Shown here in pieces: positions 1 through 12,607 of a DNA stretch of 64,000 nt; position 1 is the stretch's first letter; every line of letters starts with the position of its first letter. Where the stretch lies: NCBI RefSeq assembly GCF_020536995.1, contig NC_068357.1, forward strand, positions 58,947,123-59,011,122. The letters run 5' to 3'. Below the pieces are notes generated by a model. That model was not told where the DNA came from, did no database searches, and was given only the letters and a program-made list of their open reading frames with translations. The DNA is from Dreissena polymorpha. Lineage: Eukaryota; Mollusca; Bivalvia; Myida; Dreissenidae. The translations under genes and the position numbers were made by a program.

Positions 1-1450
1 CCGTCCAACCAGCTTACTAGGCCGGAACTACCTTCCAACCAGCCAACTGGGCCAGACCTACCATCGCACCAGCCAACTAGCCCGGAACTACCTTCCAACC
101 AGCAAACTAGGCTGGAACTACCTGCAAACGTGCCAACTAGGCCGGATCTACATTCAAACCATCCAGGAAGACCAGAACTACCTTCCAACCAGCCAACTAA
201 ACCGGATCTTCCTTCAAACCAGCCAACTAGGCCTGAACTACCTTCAAACCAGCTTACTAGGCCGGAACTACCTTCCAACCAGCCAACTAGGCCAGACCTA
301 CCATCCAACCAGCCAACTAGGCCGGAACTACCTTCTAACCAACTTACTAGGCCGGAACTACCTTCAAACCAGCCAACTATGCCGGACCTACCTTCAAACC
401 AGCCAACTAGGCCGGAACTACCTTCCAACCAGACAACTAGGCCGGCACAACCTTCAAACCAGCCAACTAGGCAAGTTCCACCTTCCATACCGCCGCGAAC
501 TAAGCCGGTCCTACTACGTTCCAACAAGCTTATTAGGCCGGATCTACCGTCCAACCAGCTTACTAGGCCGGAACTACCTTCCAACCAGCCATCTGGGCCA
601 GACCTACCATCGGACCAGCCAACTAGGCCGGAACTACCTTCCAACCAGCCAACTAGGCTGGAACTACCTTCAAACGTGCCAACTAGGCCGGATCTACATT
701 TAAACCATCCAGCAAGACCAGAACTACCTTCCAACCAGCCAACTAAACCGGATCTTCCTTCAAACCAGCCAACTAGGCCTGAACTACCTTCCAACAAGCT
801 TACTAGGCCGGAACTACCTTCCAACCAGCCAACTAGGCCAGACCTACCATCCAACCAGCCAACTAGGCCGGAACTACCTTCTAGCCAACTTACTAGGCCG
901 GAACTACCTTCAAACCAGCCAACTATGCCGGGCCTACCTTCAAACCAGCCAACTAGGCCGGAACTACCTTCCAGGAACTACATTCCAACCAGCCAACTTG
1001 GCCAGAACTACCTTCCAACCAGCAAACTAGGCAAGAACTACCTTCCAAGAAGCCAACTAGGCCGGATCTATCTTCAAACCAGCCAACTAAGCCAAAACTA
1101 CCTTCCAACCAGCCAACTAGGCAAGAACTACCTTCCAGCCAGCCAACTAGGCCGGAAACTTCCTTCCAACCAGCCAACTAGGCCTGACCTACCTTTCAGC
1201 CAACCAACTAGGCCGGAACTATCTTCCAACCAGCCAACTAGGTCGGAAATACCTTCCAATCAGCCAACTAGGTCTGACCTACCTTCCAACCAGCCAACTA
1301 GGTCGGAACTACCTTCCAATCAGCCAACTATGTCGGAACAACCTTCCGACCAGCCAACTAGGCTGGAATTACCTTTAGACGGGCCATCTATGTCGGACCT
1401 ACCTTCCAACCGGCCCATAAGGATGGATCTACCTTTAAACCAGCAAACCA
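1..1450 (+). repeat. 30-bp minisatellite with 546-bp higher-order duplication
   Basis: The unit resembles CCAACTAGGCCGGAACTACC. Copies 1-428 and 547-974 match closely, including rare variants such as the AACGTGCC unit at about 128 and 674, which shows a segmental duplication on top of the 30-bp periodicity. Confidence 0.85.
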
Positions 1451-1498
1451 GGCCGGAACGACGTTTCAAAAATCAGGGACTGTCAGCATCAATACCAG
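1..1498 (+). CDS. Proline-rich decapeptide-repeat exon, partial, runs in from the left edge
   Basis: The frame starting at base 1 is open without a stop through the edge, so the true start lies upstream; the first GTG at 130 is not meaningful. It encodes about 45 copies of a 10-residue unit close to PTRPELPSNQ, coded by a 30-bp DNA unit. Bases 1-428 recur at 547-974 (offset 546 bp, a multiple of three). Between about 974 and 1150 the repeats are read in another frame (units like NYLPTSQLG) and the original frame then returns. Repeats fade after 1450. A good splice donor (CAG|GTATAGT) ends the exon at 1498 in phase 1; the remaining open frame to 1620 is probably intron. Extended Pro/Ser/Asn-rich repeats suit an extracellular, mucin-like or matrix protein, but that is inference; it could also be a minisatellite that is merely open. 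No homologue recognised. Confidence 0.55.
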
Positions 1499-2654
1499 GT
1501 ATAGTGAAGTCATTTTATCTTCTTGAATTATTTCACAAACGATGGTACACAAAATGTATAATACAAATACAGAGAGTGCTTAGTGTCAGCAGTATTGGTT
1601 ATGATTTCCACTTTGAATAAGTGGGCATTCCCACTTCAATGATGTGGATGTATATTACAATTTCGTTTCCGCACGAAATCCTGTTAGGCTGATTGGAAAA
1701 CCCCCGAAATCGTCTTGAAGGCTACCAATAAAGATTAAGTTCAAAGATTATGATCAGGATTTAGTTAACCCATAAATCTAGTAATGTATTTGTACTATAG
1801 AATCCGTGCTGTTTTCACAAATAAATTATTTTTTCAATTGTACCATAATTACAGGTTCAGGCAATTGAAAACTTTCGTATAACATATAAGACCAATATCG
1901 AGCATATATGCAATAAACTAATTGAAAATATCACTGACCGTATATGAACATTGCCGATTATTAAATATTTAGACGTGACCAAGGCATGAAGTGGGCTATT
2001 CAATTAAACAGAATCTACTGTATGTATAAAATCATCAAAGACTGCAAGGATATTAAATTTCGTATTTTCTACGGAACATATTTATTGGTTTTGTACCTAT
2101 TTTGTTCAAATCATATACTGGGGGTCTAAAAACCATTCGCTTGGTTACTCGCTTCCCTTATATGCTCATCTGATAAGATATGGTTCATGATAAGCTGTAA
2201 TGATACCGTTATGTATTCTTCTTACCACTTCTCCTCTTAACCACTTCTCCTGAACCCCTGAGTAGATTTTAACAGGTCACAGGAATGATCATATTGTGAC
2301 TTTCTGTTAAAGTTCTTTAACTGGTTCCGTTACGTTGCCTTTTAAGATCCCCCGAGCTAAAATATGTTTTGAAAATGAAATCTTATAATATTTTCTCTAA
2401 AACCACAACGGTCATTTGATTAATATTAAGTTTGTACATGTCTCAGTTGAGCGACTAGGGGCATGGAGGCTTTCTTTATTTCAAATGACATTTAAAACAC
2501 ACCTTATTTCAGTAATTTCAGTAATTTAATATGTGTGACTGATATGCGAAGACAATCGGGACACCTACCTTCAAGAAGCAAATATGAAACTTCATAGTGA
2601 TCAAGACATTAATGATTAGTCAGAACATACCTCTAATAACCCTAAATTATTTGA

Positions 2655-2950
2655 TGCTCTAGATTTTCGGACACCCCCGTTTTTAGCCAAAATAATTATT
2701 TTTTGTGACTCTTAATTTTTGGACACATGGGTTTTCGTCCATACTATATGGCCCTAAATTTTCGGACAGTTTATTTTACAATTTTACCACATTTTTACAA
2801 GAGCTTTTATTCGTTCAAACTACGCTATACACATTGCATTCCGGTATACGATCGTCGATTTTAGAGTGTCTCCATATTGTTGAACACCTGTATGTTTTGT
2901 CTCTAAATTTTCGGACACCTGTTGTCTTTAAATATTTTTCGGACACATTT
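2655..2950 (+). repeat. Dispersed short repeat, TAAATTTTCGGACAC-like
   Basis: Five degenerate copies occur near 2661, 2712, 2754, 2904 and 2933, irregularly spaced (about 29 to 150 bp). This may be a worn tandem array. No family recognised. Confidence 0.4.
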
Positions 2951-5165
2951 TTTAAAGTATGTGAGGCGTGAATCGAATTGTACACATAAGTGTACTAGTG
3001 TCGTTGGTACAGGGGTGTTCTGTTTAAACCACATGTGATTAGCGTGTGGCTATATATTAATTTGTAAACACATAATTTGAATGAAAAATAATCAAATAAT
3101 AACGAAAAATCAACTTTTCTGATTTTTTATCAGTATCAAATGTATATATAACAAGGTATTCAACTCAAAATGACCCGAAAACAGGGCGCATCGCTTTTAA
3201 CAGCCATATCTTCATCAATTGTGCAGCGATTTCCATGAACTCGTCTTATTCAACGCAGAAATGACTTTCCTTTTGGGACATGTACATAACTTGCACTATT
3301 TTTACAAATGATGGTCACATTTTAAGAAATGACACGATACACAACTCGCGTGAGTAGACACATTGCATAAAGCCTAATATAGCTATCTTCATGGTTTAGT
3401 AAAATGTGTCCAAACTTAGGACAAAAATTCACAAAGAAGCAGTGTACATAGAGTATAGATGAAAAACATTTCATCAATAAAAGAAAAACACCTGTTGTAT
3501 TTATTAAAACTTCGTTCAAGTAATTTTGTTAATAATTAACAAACTAGTAACAACTGATGTAATATGTGGTATTTGTTTTTTGTGTGGTTAACTTAAGCAC
3601 AATTTCCATATTAAGTAAATACGAGTTACCGAAAATTGGCAAAATATTTACAATCGGAATCAATTTAAATTATAGTCAACTAGTGGTAACCGTATGTATC
3701 ACCATAACCACTGTTCGTTGTAGTGTAATTCTCTTCAATAATCATAATACAAATTAATTAATGTTATATTATTTCATTATAATTATTTTTAATGTTCAAA
3801 ATTTATGTGAATTTCGATGATTCATATCAGTTCTATTATAAGTAGATCGGAAACCCTCTTATTTATCTTTCATATTATAATTTCCCAAATTACACTGGTT
3901 TAAAATTATTAAGAGCGGGTGTTCTTCTACCGTTTGTCTGAGTTTTCTAACTTCTATATCACGTGTTATTATGCAAAGGTCAACTCATGTTGAACTTGTA
4001 CGGATAGTAAGAACTTGTCCTGATAATACGTCCGTCGTGTATCATGTAACGTTTACGTTTTGACATTTTACAGCGTGTAACGTCATAATGTATCGATTTA
4101 TTGTGCTCACCAAACATAGAAGTGGAGAACATATTGAAGATCTGTTGTTTGTTTGTTGGATGAACAAGTGTGTGTGGGTCTTGCCATCGTGTACGGCCCA
4201 TACCTATATTCTGCATAGAGGAATGTTTGCAATATATTTACTAAATAATTCGATATAAAACATATTAAAGTGCACACATGATTTTTGCGCTTTAAACTTA
4301 TATAAATATTATAAATACTGATGTCTCATACTAACATTTATTATGCATCATGGGACTGTGCTATAAAATTGCACAAATGTGCATATTACGACGACCTGTC
4401 AATTGTCTCTTGCTTCTCGTAGTGCGTTAATAAGCTTTATAGGGAATAACATGTACGTGGAGAGCTTATAACAGTATCCATTTGTGGAGTTTGATATTAA
4501 TTTGCACACATGATTATATCAAGACTATGTTATGTTCGTTATAAAAAGCCTCACTAATTGAAATGCAATGTCGCATTTGGAGCTCAATCCATTTCCGGAA
4601 TATAACCTATGTATGGACAAAGAAAAATGAGTTTAATTTTGGCATACTTGTTACCAGTTTCAGGCGTTGCGGCTGGAACAAGTTTCTGTTTAATAGGTTT
4701 ATGGACAGGGTCATACTAGAAGTTATTTTTAATACATAGTAAAATTGTGTATTATTCATTTCCTCTTTAACGATTTAATAAATCACTGGTCATATTTAGA
4801 TTCATCTGATAACGTGAAGAGAACAATTATCGACCTCCTGTTTTAAGGTTAAGGTAACACGTTTAGACCAAAGGTCAACTCGCATCGTGAATATAACTTC
4901 TTCAAAGACAATGTGTTGAGTTAAATGTGATACAAATTTAACAACATGTATCCATCAATCCATGATGACTGAAATAACATGATTTGTTCGAATCCTATTC
5001 CGAACGTAAATATAAATATATGTTTGGACATAATATGTATATCTTAACGAATCGATCAATATTTAATTCCTACTGCATTTATTGTATTTGCCAGGAAGAC
5101 AAATTAAAAATGCAAAGCTAATAGGAAGCAATTCTCAAAATGTTAAATCAGATAATATATATGTG

Positions 5166-5236
5166 TATTTAATGTGTGTGTGCGTGTGCGGATGCGCGTG
5201 TGTGTGTGTGTTTATATTTATATATATATTTATACA
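5166..5236 (+). repeat. TG/TA microsatellite abutting a splice acceptor
   Basis: An interrupted (TG)n run followed by (TA)n/TTTA forms what looks like the pyrimidine-poor tract just before the acceptor ATACAG. Confidence 0.6.
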
Positions 5237-5237
5237 G

Positions 5238-5363
5238 ATGCAGAAAAACCTGAAGTTGTTTGGATGTTTCCTAATGGAAAATATGTGAAGCTCACCGTCG
5301 GGAGCAAGATATCTACCGAAATTTCTGTTATACATATTGTGGGCACGAACACAAACGGATATG
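5238..5363 (+). CDS. Ig-like domain half-exon, phase 1-1
   Basis: Acceptor TATACAG and donor ATG|GTATGTC bound 126 bp that read (D)AEKPEVVWMFPNGKYVKL and on to NTNGYG. The W at the C-strand position, the GKxxKLxV stretch, the E of the E strand and the closing GYG look like the middle of an I-set immunoglobulin fold. The exon starts and ends in phase 1, the usual symmetry of extracellular Ig modules. The upstream repeat exon ends in phase 1 too, so a join is possible across a 3.7-kb intron. The partner exon carrying the YxC cysteine is not certain; the candidate at 6814 fits only loosely. Ig assignment is by eye. Confidence 0.45.
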
Positions 5364-6813
5364 GTATGTCATTTTCCTCTTACTGCCCGCTTTCTGATTA
5401 TCAGAACAAAACAGTTCGCACGCACCACAACTGTCTGTACAATAAAGTCAATGTTATCTTGCATGATTTGACATAAAATTACTGAAACCAGTATGTGATA
5501 TACATGTACCTTTAGTTTATAAGTACAGAACACTGGATCCCACAATTTCTCGAAATGTATTTTAAACCCCGTATATTTATTACCGAAATTTGATGATTAT
5601 GCACGAACATTCTTTTTACTAGACGTCAATGTTAGATTACTATGTCTAAATATAGAACAAAACTAAATATTGTATTTACTCACCCACTTCGAAAGGTATA
5701 CACTTGAACCTTGGTGCCTATATATTTTCCTTTTGCCTGCACGTCTGTCCAAAAATATATAAATTACTTCAGCAGAGGTCAATGTCAGATAACTGTTACT
5801 AAAATTACAGTAAATATTCCATTTGTCGAAAAGTGCACGAGGTATGCATTGGTGAATGTTAAAAAACAAGTAGTAATTACAGTTTGCGACAAATGGTCAT
5901 TTGTTTTTATTATGGAACATTACCCATATACAGATGAATCAATTATGCATTTTCTTATGCACACTGTAACAACGTAGATTTAGGTGTTCACATACTATAA
6001 TTCATTCTAGTGTTTTGAGGTCAGTTGTTGTCCGTTTTTGTCCGTTGTCGGTCGTCCACAATTTCTGTAGGGGCTAATTTTCATAATATGGCTGGAGTTA
6101 AGAAAATGTCATAATGTATTATTTGGGTTTATTACTAATAAACATAAACTTACTTCGAGGTGGTCATAAGTCGTTCGAACGTTTACAAATGTGTCAACTC
6201 GAGTAATACGTTTTCTTTAAAGATAATACATGAATATCAAAATATATGTGGAGCATATGAATACTCTGATGTTCACACATTGCAATTTCGGATTTATTAC
6301 ATATGATAAGGAGGTACCTAAAATAGTCTATGTACCTTTTGTTATATAGCATTTGAAAGAATATTTCATTTGACGCAATTAAAGTGATATGTTGTTAACT
6401 TGAATTTCATTGGGTTTACTGGCATCTTCCCTCATTGTTGAACAGTGAAACTTGGTAGTTAATCAATATGACACAATTGCATTATCTATTACGTTAAAAT
6501 TCAAAATTATTTTTTAGATAAAAATCAAAATGGCAGATTTGCGGCCGTTATGAGTAAAAATAATGCTACATTAACTGGTCTAAATATACGTCACAAATGC
6601 AAATATAATGAACATCTAGTAAACATTAGCCGTATAAGGCTTTATGGGGTATATTGTTCATTCTAATTTCATTTGTAAATATTTACATTCAACTTGTATT
6701 GACAAACTAATATCTTTTAAAGCCATGATGCTAATCAATTTACTCAGGTGAATGACTCGAGGTATTCATCGTGTACATTTTGTTCCATTTTGTGTCATAA
6801 TATTTTTTTTCAG

Positions 6814-6890
6814 CGTGTAATGCTGCAACAAAGACTTTGTCACTAGGAAATGATGTTTGTATCCAAAAAAAACATAGAGTCTGGATATAA
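6814..6890 (+). CDS. Possible terminal exon of the Ig-like gene
   Basis: A strong acceptor (TATTTTTTTTCAG) ends at 6813. In the phase expected from the Ig-like exon it reads CNAATKTLSLGNDV and stops with TAA at 6888-6890. A cysteine directly after GYG resembles the F-strand cysteine of an Ig domain but with one extra residue. AATAAA at 7253-7258 would end the transcript. It is a short frame, so chance is a real alternative. Confidence 0.25.
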
Positions 6891-7252
6891 AAAAGCTCTG
6901 GCAGACACAGTTGAACAATTGTTTACAAATGCAAGTGTTCCTGGTGTGGAATGTATTTATGTGTGCATTGAAACTGGACTGGAGACTTACTTTACTGCTG
7001 CAGACGCTATGGTGGTGTACTAATCGTCTGTTTAGTTTTAACAAGTCGATTAAAGTGGTTGTATTAAACTGCTTAAAGTATGAAAGTTTTAAACGGTGTG
7101 AGAAGGAGATAGCTGAACTTGCAAGAGAACCTGCAAGTATCCATTGTCATAAAACACTTCAGACACAAGAAACATCGAAAAGTAAAACATTAACATACTT
7201 TGAATTTCATGCAACCGTTTAAAGCCTAAATGGAACCAATCATATGATTATC

Positions 7253-7258
7253 AATAAA
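7253..7258 (+). terminator. Polyadenylation signal AATAAA
   Basis: Canonical hexamer about 360 bp after the candidate stop at 6890, followed by T-rich sequence. Only meaningful if the gene model upstream is right. Confidence 0.3.
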
Positions 7259-7279
7259 GTATTATTTCTATTGCTGATA

Positions 7280-9673
7280 TTTTCTGATAGAAAATAATTT
7301 GACAGTACGGAACTCTTCATGTAATTTTTTAAGTTCCACATATTGCAGAGCATTATGTGAATTATAAAATCATGATGTATTACTACTAATTGAAGTTATT
7401 ATTATGTTTTGTTTGCTGTTTAATGTAAGAATGATTTATTACTTTGGTTGTTTATGCCTTGTTAAATTGTTTAACAACTCTGATATGGTTATAAAGAATA
7501 CAGCGTCTGTGTAATTGTGAACTTGTATTAATCTGACGAGTTGAAGAAAGGTTTACACGGCGAAGCTTGAGTCGGATATATATTAACATATACTTGTTAA
7601 AAGCAATTCAAAAACATAAAATTAACGGAATCGAACCTTGCTTAGTAATTTCAAACTTATTTGTGATCTTTCACCGTTACGACATGAGAGATAGTTTTCA
7701 ATAATTCAATGCAAAAGCAGAGTAACAATACACAATATCGCTTTATGCATCGATTCAAATTAATCACATTTTGTACACACGAAAGGTAAACACATACGAT
7801 TTTGTTGAAACCCAAATTCTTAATTTACTAAAGCAAAATGCAAAAAACAAAGATTGCTTCTATTTTCAACTTACAACCCCTACGTCAATCATAATGCAGC
7901 AATATAAACAACTCTTCTTCAACTCTTGTTTTGACAAACTGTTTACTTTTACGAACTGGAATACAAAAAGAAAACTTCTACATGCTAATTCTCTACTCAC
8001 CATGTTAGTTAACATCTAGTTTTGTTTGTTTCCATGATGAGCTGAAAATCTGAAGGCAATCGTACTTTATCGTCCAGTATTTGGATTCTAGTTGGTCACT
8101 GTCGCGATTGTTTTTAATAATGAACTGCATACATTTGTTCAACTGCCACAATCATAAGACTATCCTGAACGGATGTCAGCTGTGAAGGGTCATTAAGACC
8201 ATTTTATTTTAAATTGATAATTTTATATTAGTATTTTAGTGAGACGATATGCAGATATTTATTAACCTTCAGATAATTTTTTAAGCATTTTTGTCAATTA
8301 AAACTTTGACACACAGTGTGAAAAGAAGGTGTTTAATGGCAAATATAAAATGTGAATTACAAATATGTATCGTTTGTTTTGTTTTGTAATGCTTTTACTT
8401 TCGTTTAGCAAACAAATAAGTGTAGTAAACATGCTTGGGACTTATTTCCATATGCACAAACTTATTAAAAGCATTCACTCGTCAAAAAAGCCCTGCAAAC
8501 GCCAAATATGGAAATGACCTTATGAAGCTTGGTCAGAATGATTAAGCTATACTGAAATCGTTTTGATAATGAAACTTTCATTAAACATCGTTGCTACCAC
8601 ACTGCTTTTATATACCGAAACACTTCAAATATGTGTTTAAATAATACGTAAGGACACTAGTATGTTGGGCCCTATGCCCTATGGACACAATTTCGGCAGT
8701 ATTCGCCCGACGTTCGACTTCCTTCAAGACCGGCTTGTTTTTTTTTAGTTTTTTTAAGCTATTTGATTTATCAAGCTTTTTCATATCGCCCCTTTAAAAG
8801 ACCGCACACTGCCGTTTAACTTGGCTTTCCAAAGTAATGACTGACGGAAAAGCAAAAGCATTAATCAGGCTGAGCCACAAAAAGAGGTCTTAGCATGTCG
8901 TCGTGCTAATGATGACCTCGGAGACCGACATTGGTGTTTTTGTTGAGCCGAATTCAAGTTATAAATGACTACGGCGTTACATATGACAACAAATAACTGG
9001 TATTTTGAACGGGCAAAGAACTAGGATGTAATATTTGGGTATTATTTTAAATTTTGTGAAACAGCGTATTTTTTTTTCTAAATTGATATAACCAATAATA
9101 GAAGCAAAGGGTCTTACTTGTTATTCCAGCCCTCTAGGTGGGTCAACTCATACCTTTTGAAAATAAGTTTAATTAAACATTTGCAAATATCCATTGGCAG
9201 GTTTATGGTATTTATGCTTAAACCGCTTACATATGTTTGACAAAGAAATTCCCTAGATTCTTTAAATAATTAGTGAATGACATTGTTATTGTTTAACTTT
9301 TCATCCTGCGCCTGCACTGTTCGTTATGAAAGGACTTCGTTCCCCAACGAATGGCTTACGTTTCAGAGCTCTTCAAATAAAATATAAATATTAGAAACAC
9401 TAAGAAGTATTTTTCAAGACATTTCGGAACTATATTAACGACAATCTACTGCCTTTTATTGATTTGGAGTACAATCAATAGTCACAGTTAAGTACAATAA
9501 CTTGAATAAGCTTAACAATGGTCTCGATTTACGAACCGCGCCCTTTAAATAAAACTTGAAAATGAACTCCGTGTCGTTGCTTTTATTTTAAATTAAATTG
9601 GAGTTGCTTTGAAAAAGGGATAACACGTACAAAATAAAATCAGACTGCGTTTGTTTAATAGGAAGGTGGCGGA
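7280..9673. other. No gene seen
   Basis: AT-rich sequence with only short chance reading frames. No repeat structure that I can support. Confidence 0.5.
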
Positions 9674-9677
9674 TTAA

Positions 9678-10145
9678 AGTGATATTATGGGCATTTTTTA
9701 CTGTTGAATTGAGCTGAAAACAATTAACAGGTCAAAAGAGTTAGTTAAAATGTGGATACTGACCAATTATCTGCAACGCATCATCTACCAGTTGTTTATA
9801 AACATATATTTGACATTCGATATCTTACGTGACTCACCCAGTCCTGTAAGCCGAAATGATCCGTAAAACAAAACTGTGTCTTTGTATCGTATGAAAGAAT
9901 CTGCACTAAAACTAAATTTAGGTTCACATCGTACAGTGCATGATCAGTCGTCAGACGAAAGTACGGTTGATATTCAAATGCATTATTTTTCTTTTTCCGC
10001 GATATTGTTTTAGTATGTTTATTCTGCATTAACAAATATAAGTAGTATATGAAGTGATAACACCAAAAATAAACAACGGTTGCGATAGACACCTATAAAC
10101 TGTTAGATGCCCATAATATCACTTTTAGATGCCCATAATATCACT
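9678..10145. mobile_element. TTAA-flanked MITE, piggyBac-type
   Basis: Perfect 17-bp terminal inverted repeats AGTGATATTATGGGCAT (9678-9694) and its complement (10129-10145) are flanked on both sides by TTAA (9674-9677 and 10146-10149), the target site typical of piggyBac elements. There is no transposase inside. The right terminal repeat is present twice in tandem (10107-10123 and 10129-10145, 22-bp period). Confidence 0.7.
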
Positions 10146-10212
10146 TTAAGGCAATTTCCCAGACTTGTTTTACAAAATTTATGCCTAGAATATCACTCAA
10201 TAAGTTGATTGT

Positions 10213-10530
10213 TGGTATTCGAGTCTACCTACATAACCTACAAATGAAGTATGAAATTCGTTCCGGTCCATTGAGTTTTGGCGAAGTTATGTGCATTGGA
10301 CTTCGAATTTTTTCTATAATAACCGTCTGCCGGAGGATTTTTTGCAACGCTTTCAGATATTGAGATCATTTTTGGTATGCGAGTCAACCTACATGAGCTA
10401 GAGACGAAGTGTGAAATTCGTTCCGGTCCATTGATTTTTGGCGAAGTTATGGGCATTGGACTTCGGAATTTTCAAAATAATAAATGTTGTCCGGAGGGTT
10501 TTTTACGCAAGGCTCTCAGATATTGAATTT
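10213..10530 (+). repeat. Two-copy tandem repeat, 160-bp unit
   Basis: The segment around GAAATTCGTTCCGGTCCATTG occurs at about 10253 and 10413, with the flanking 140 bp also alike (GGCGAAGTTATG, CATTGGACTTCG, CCGGAGG). It resembles a repeat I remember as common in bivalves. Confidence 0.7.
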
Positions 10531-10535
10531 CTCAT

Positions 10536-11430
10536 TTAGTTTTGCTTACTAAATTACACATGAAGATTTTTTAAATAATATGTACGAACTGAATACATGA
10601 ATGTAAATTATTGCCATAAGGCATAATTGTGCGTTTCCCTGCCGCGAGTAGGATGTGTTTGTGCATGCATTTAAAAGTTGTTAATACCAATTATTTAGAT
10701 AAATTATACTTTTAAAACTTGCCTATTAAAATAATTAAATTCAATAAATCATTGTAGAGGTTATGGTGCAACATGAAACATATAAAGATATTTTAATTTC
10801 AGCACAGTTAATAGTATCGTTCTTTATCTGAGCATGAACCCTTATCGAATACTAGTCATATATAACCGGTCTTCAAACATAAGACCAACAACTTTTGGTT
10901 CGATTAATCATCCAAAATAAGGGAGGAAGGTGCGCCGAACTTTCCTCTTCAGTTCTTTTCCTATATTATAAGGATGCTCACTGACAGAAATACTCCAGAT
11001 ATCATTAAAATAATCTTTCTTTATATTTAGAATTTAATTTTGAGAATGATTGGACGTAGCACAACAGATTGAAAACTCAATATGGAATACCGAAACTAGT
11101 TTAGTGACAGCACAAACTAATTAGGGTCGGTGAACATTTGGTATAAACAAACAACTTATCAAGGAAGGCCTTATTTAAGCTTTTCAATGTTCGGCCCTGA
11201 ACTCATATTAATCAAAACAACATACCAATTCATGAGCTAGGTTTGTTAACATCTGGTTTTCACTTCTCTAAAAAGACACGTGGCCAATGTTTCGTTGGAT
11301 TTCGTTTTAACAAGCCAAATCAATTGCATGATTTATTATTTAGTAACAAGAGTGGCATAATCTAAAAATATCAACCAATATTAGGCAATTCAAAACATTT
11401 TACAACATCATATTGGAGTGGCCAAATTTG
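10536..11430. other. No gene seen
   Basis: AT-rich, no supported features. Confidence 0.4.
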
Positions 11431-11434
11431 ATAC

Positions 11435-12115
11435 CGGGGGCGTTATTTGAACACATTTAGTAGATGACCATTATCTGATGCTTTATTCCAAATATTACAT
11501 TGGTGGGCTTTGTCCTTTTAAAGAAGACAAATTTTGAACTAATTTTCTTTTAAAAGTCGTCTATATAAGAAATATGAATCGGTTTGCGGGGCAAGTTGAG
11601 ACACAAGTGACATAATTTGAACAAAACATTGTTGAGGTCTCTTATCTGATGTTACATTACTAAATACCAAAGCTCGATTCCTTGTTTATGCATAGAAGAT
11701 TTTAGAAGTTATAATGCTTTACGCCTATTTAAAAACATGTGACCGCTGGGGTTTGATATGACCAAACTTAATTAAGCATCTCTAGATGATACAACGTACT
11801 AAATATGAAAGCCGTGCGTTTTGGCGGTTTCAGACAAGACTATTATTTTTAAAGTTTTTCCTAAGAAAGTCAATATAAAACTGGTGAAACCCGGGTCATG
11901 GCCACATTCGACCACAGGAGTTTAAGTCGAATAAACATAGAAAGGCTCTCTCTCCCATTGCAAAACTGGTGACCCCCGGTAAAGCAACTTTGCACCACAG
12001 GGACATATTTTGAAAAAACTTTGTAGAGGATCTCTAGATGATTCTACAATTGAAACATGAAAGCCATTATGCTTTGAGTTTTCAGACAAGAAGATTTAAG
12101 AATATATTTTAGTTA
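11435..12115 (+). repeat. Diverged tandem array, about 150-170 bp unit
   Basis: Degenerate copies of a unit containing TTTGAACAAACTTnGTAGAGG, CTAGATGATnCTAC and TCAGACAAGAAGATTT-like blocks start near 11448, 11617, 11761 and 12007. An isolated further copy lies at 14560-14650. The copies differ a lot, so the array is old. Confidence 0.5.
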
Positions 12116-12374
12116 ATTCAAGTATACTACATTACATAACAAATAACACAACTGTGGGCACTTCATATAACGAAAACAATATACCACTAGCAGTCTTTGA
12201 GATTAGCTTTGAAAAGTTACATGCCAGTCGGGCCAGTTACTTAAGAAAAGTTTTACATGCGCAACATATTTTTTACATGCCCGAACTTTTTTAACCAAGA
12301 ATATAACAACTGGATGCAGAGTGGCATGTTTGACACGAGAACCGCTGCTCCCTTGTCATTGACATAGGACACTC

Positions 12375-12600
12375 CTATGTCCAATTGCCATTGTCAAGTT
12401 TGCAAATGTCAGCAAAGTCCCTAAAAGACTTTTTACGTTTGACTATATAATGAGCTGTTCTAAATTTGATAGCTATTTTTTCAAAGTCAGCTTTCTTCAA
12501 CTGAATGAGACACCTTGCAGCCTTGGACTCAAACACATCTTGAGTAGAACTGGAATATTTGACAGTACTACCCTCATGTAGTTTTTTTTCATGCACTTTA
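12375..12600 (-). pseudogene. hAT-type / ZNF862-KIAA1586-like fragment
   Basis: The minus strand reads about 75 residues, including KADFEKIAIKFRTAHYIVK and KSFRDFADICKLDNG. The pattern (acidic residue, then k-TAh-Iv-k, then pFxdFxxlxxL) recalls the N-terminal part of hAT-derived proteins such as ZNF862 and KIAA1586. No upstream BED finger and no downstream catalytic or dimerisation domain is seen nearby, so this is at best a relic. Similarity is from memory, not aligned. Confidence 0.3.
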
Positions 12601-12607
12601 ATTATAC

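Larger units (their letters stand above)
1499..5237. other. AT-rich stretch, candidate intron
   Basis: Lies between a phase-1 donor at 1498 and a phase-1 acceptor at 5237. I see no convincing exon. It holds a cluster of TTTTCGGACAC-like motifs (2660-2950) and a TG-rich microsatellite at its right end. Confidence 0.35.

Noticed and set aside
953-1177. Minus-strand frame of WLEGSSCLVG-type repeats
   Set aside because: It is the antisense of the decapeptide minisatellite; the repeat is simply open on both strands.
5135-5335. Minus-strand frame with HTHTHAHPHTH
   Set aside because: Translation of the TG microsatellite; opposite to the better supported Ig-like exon.
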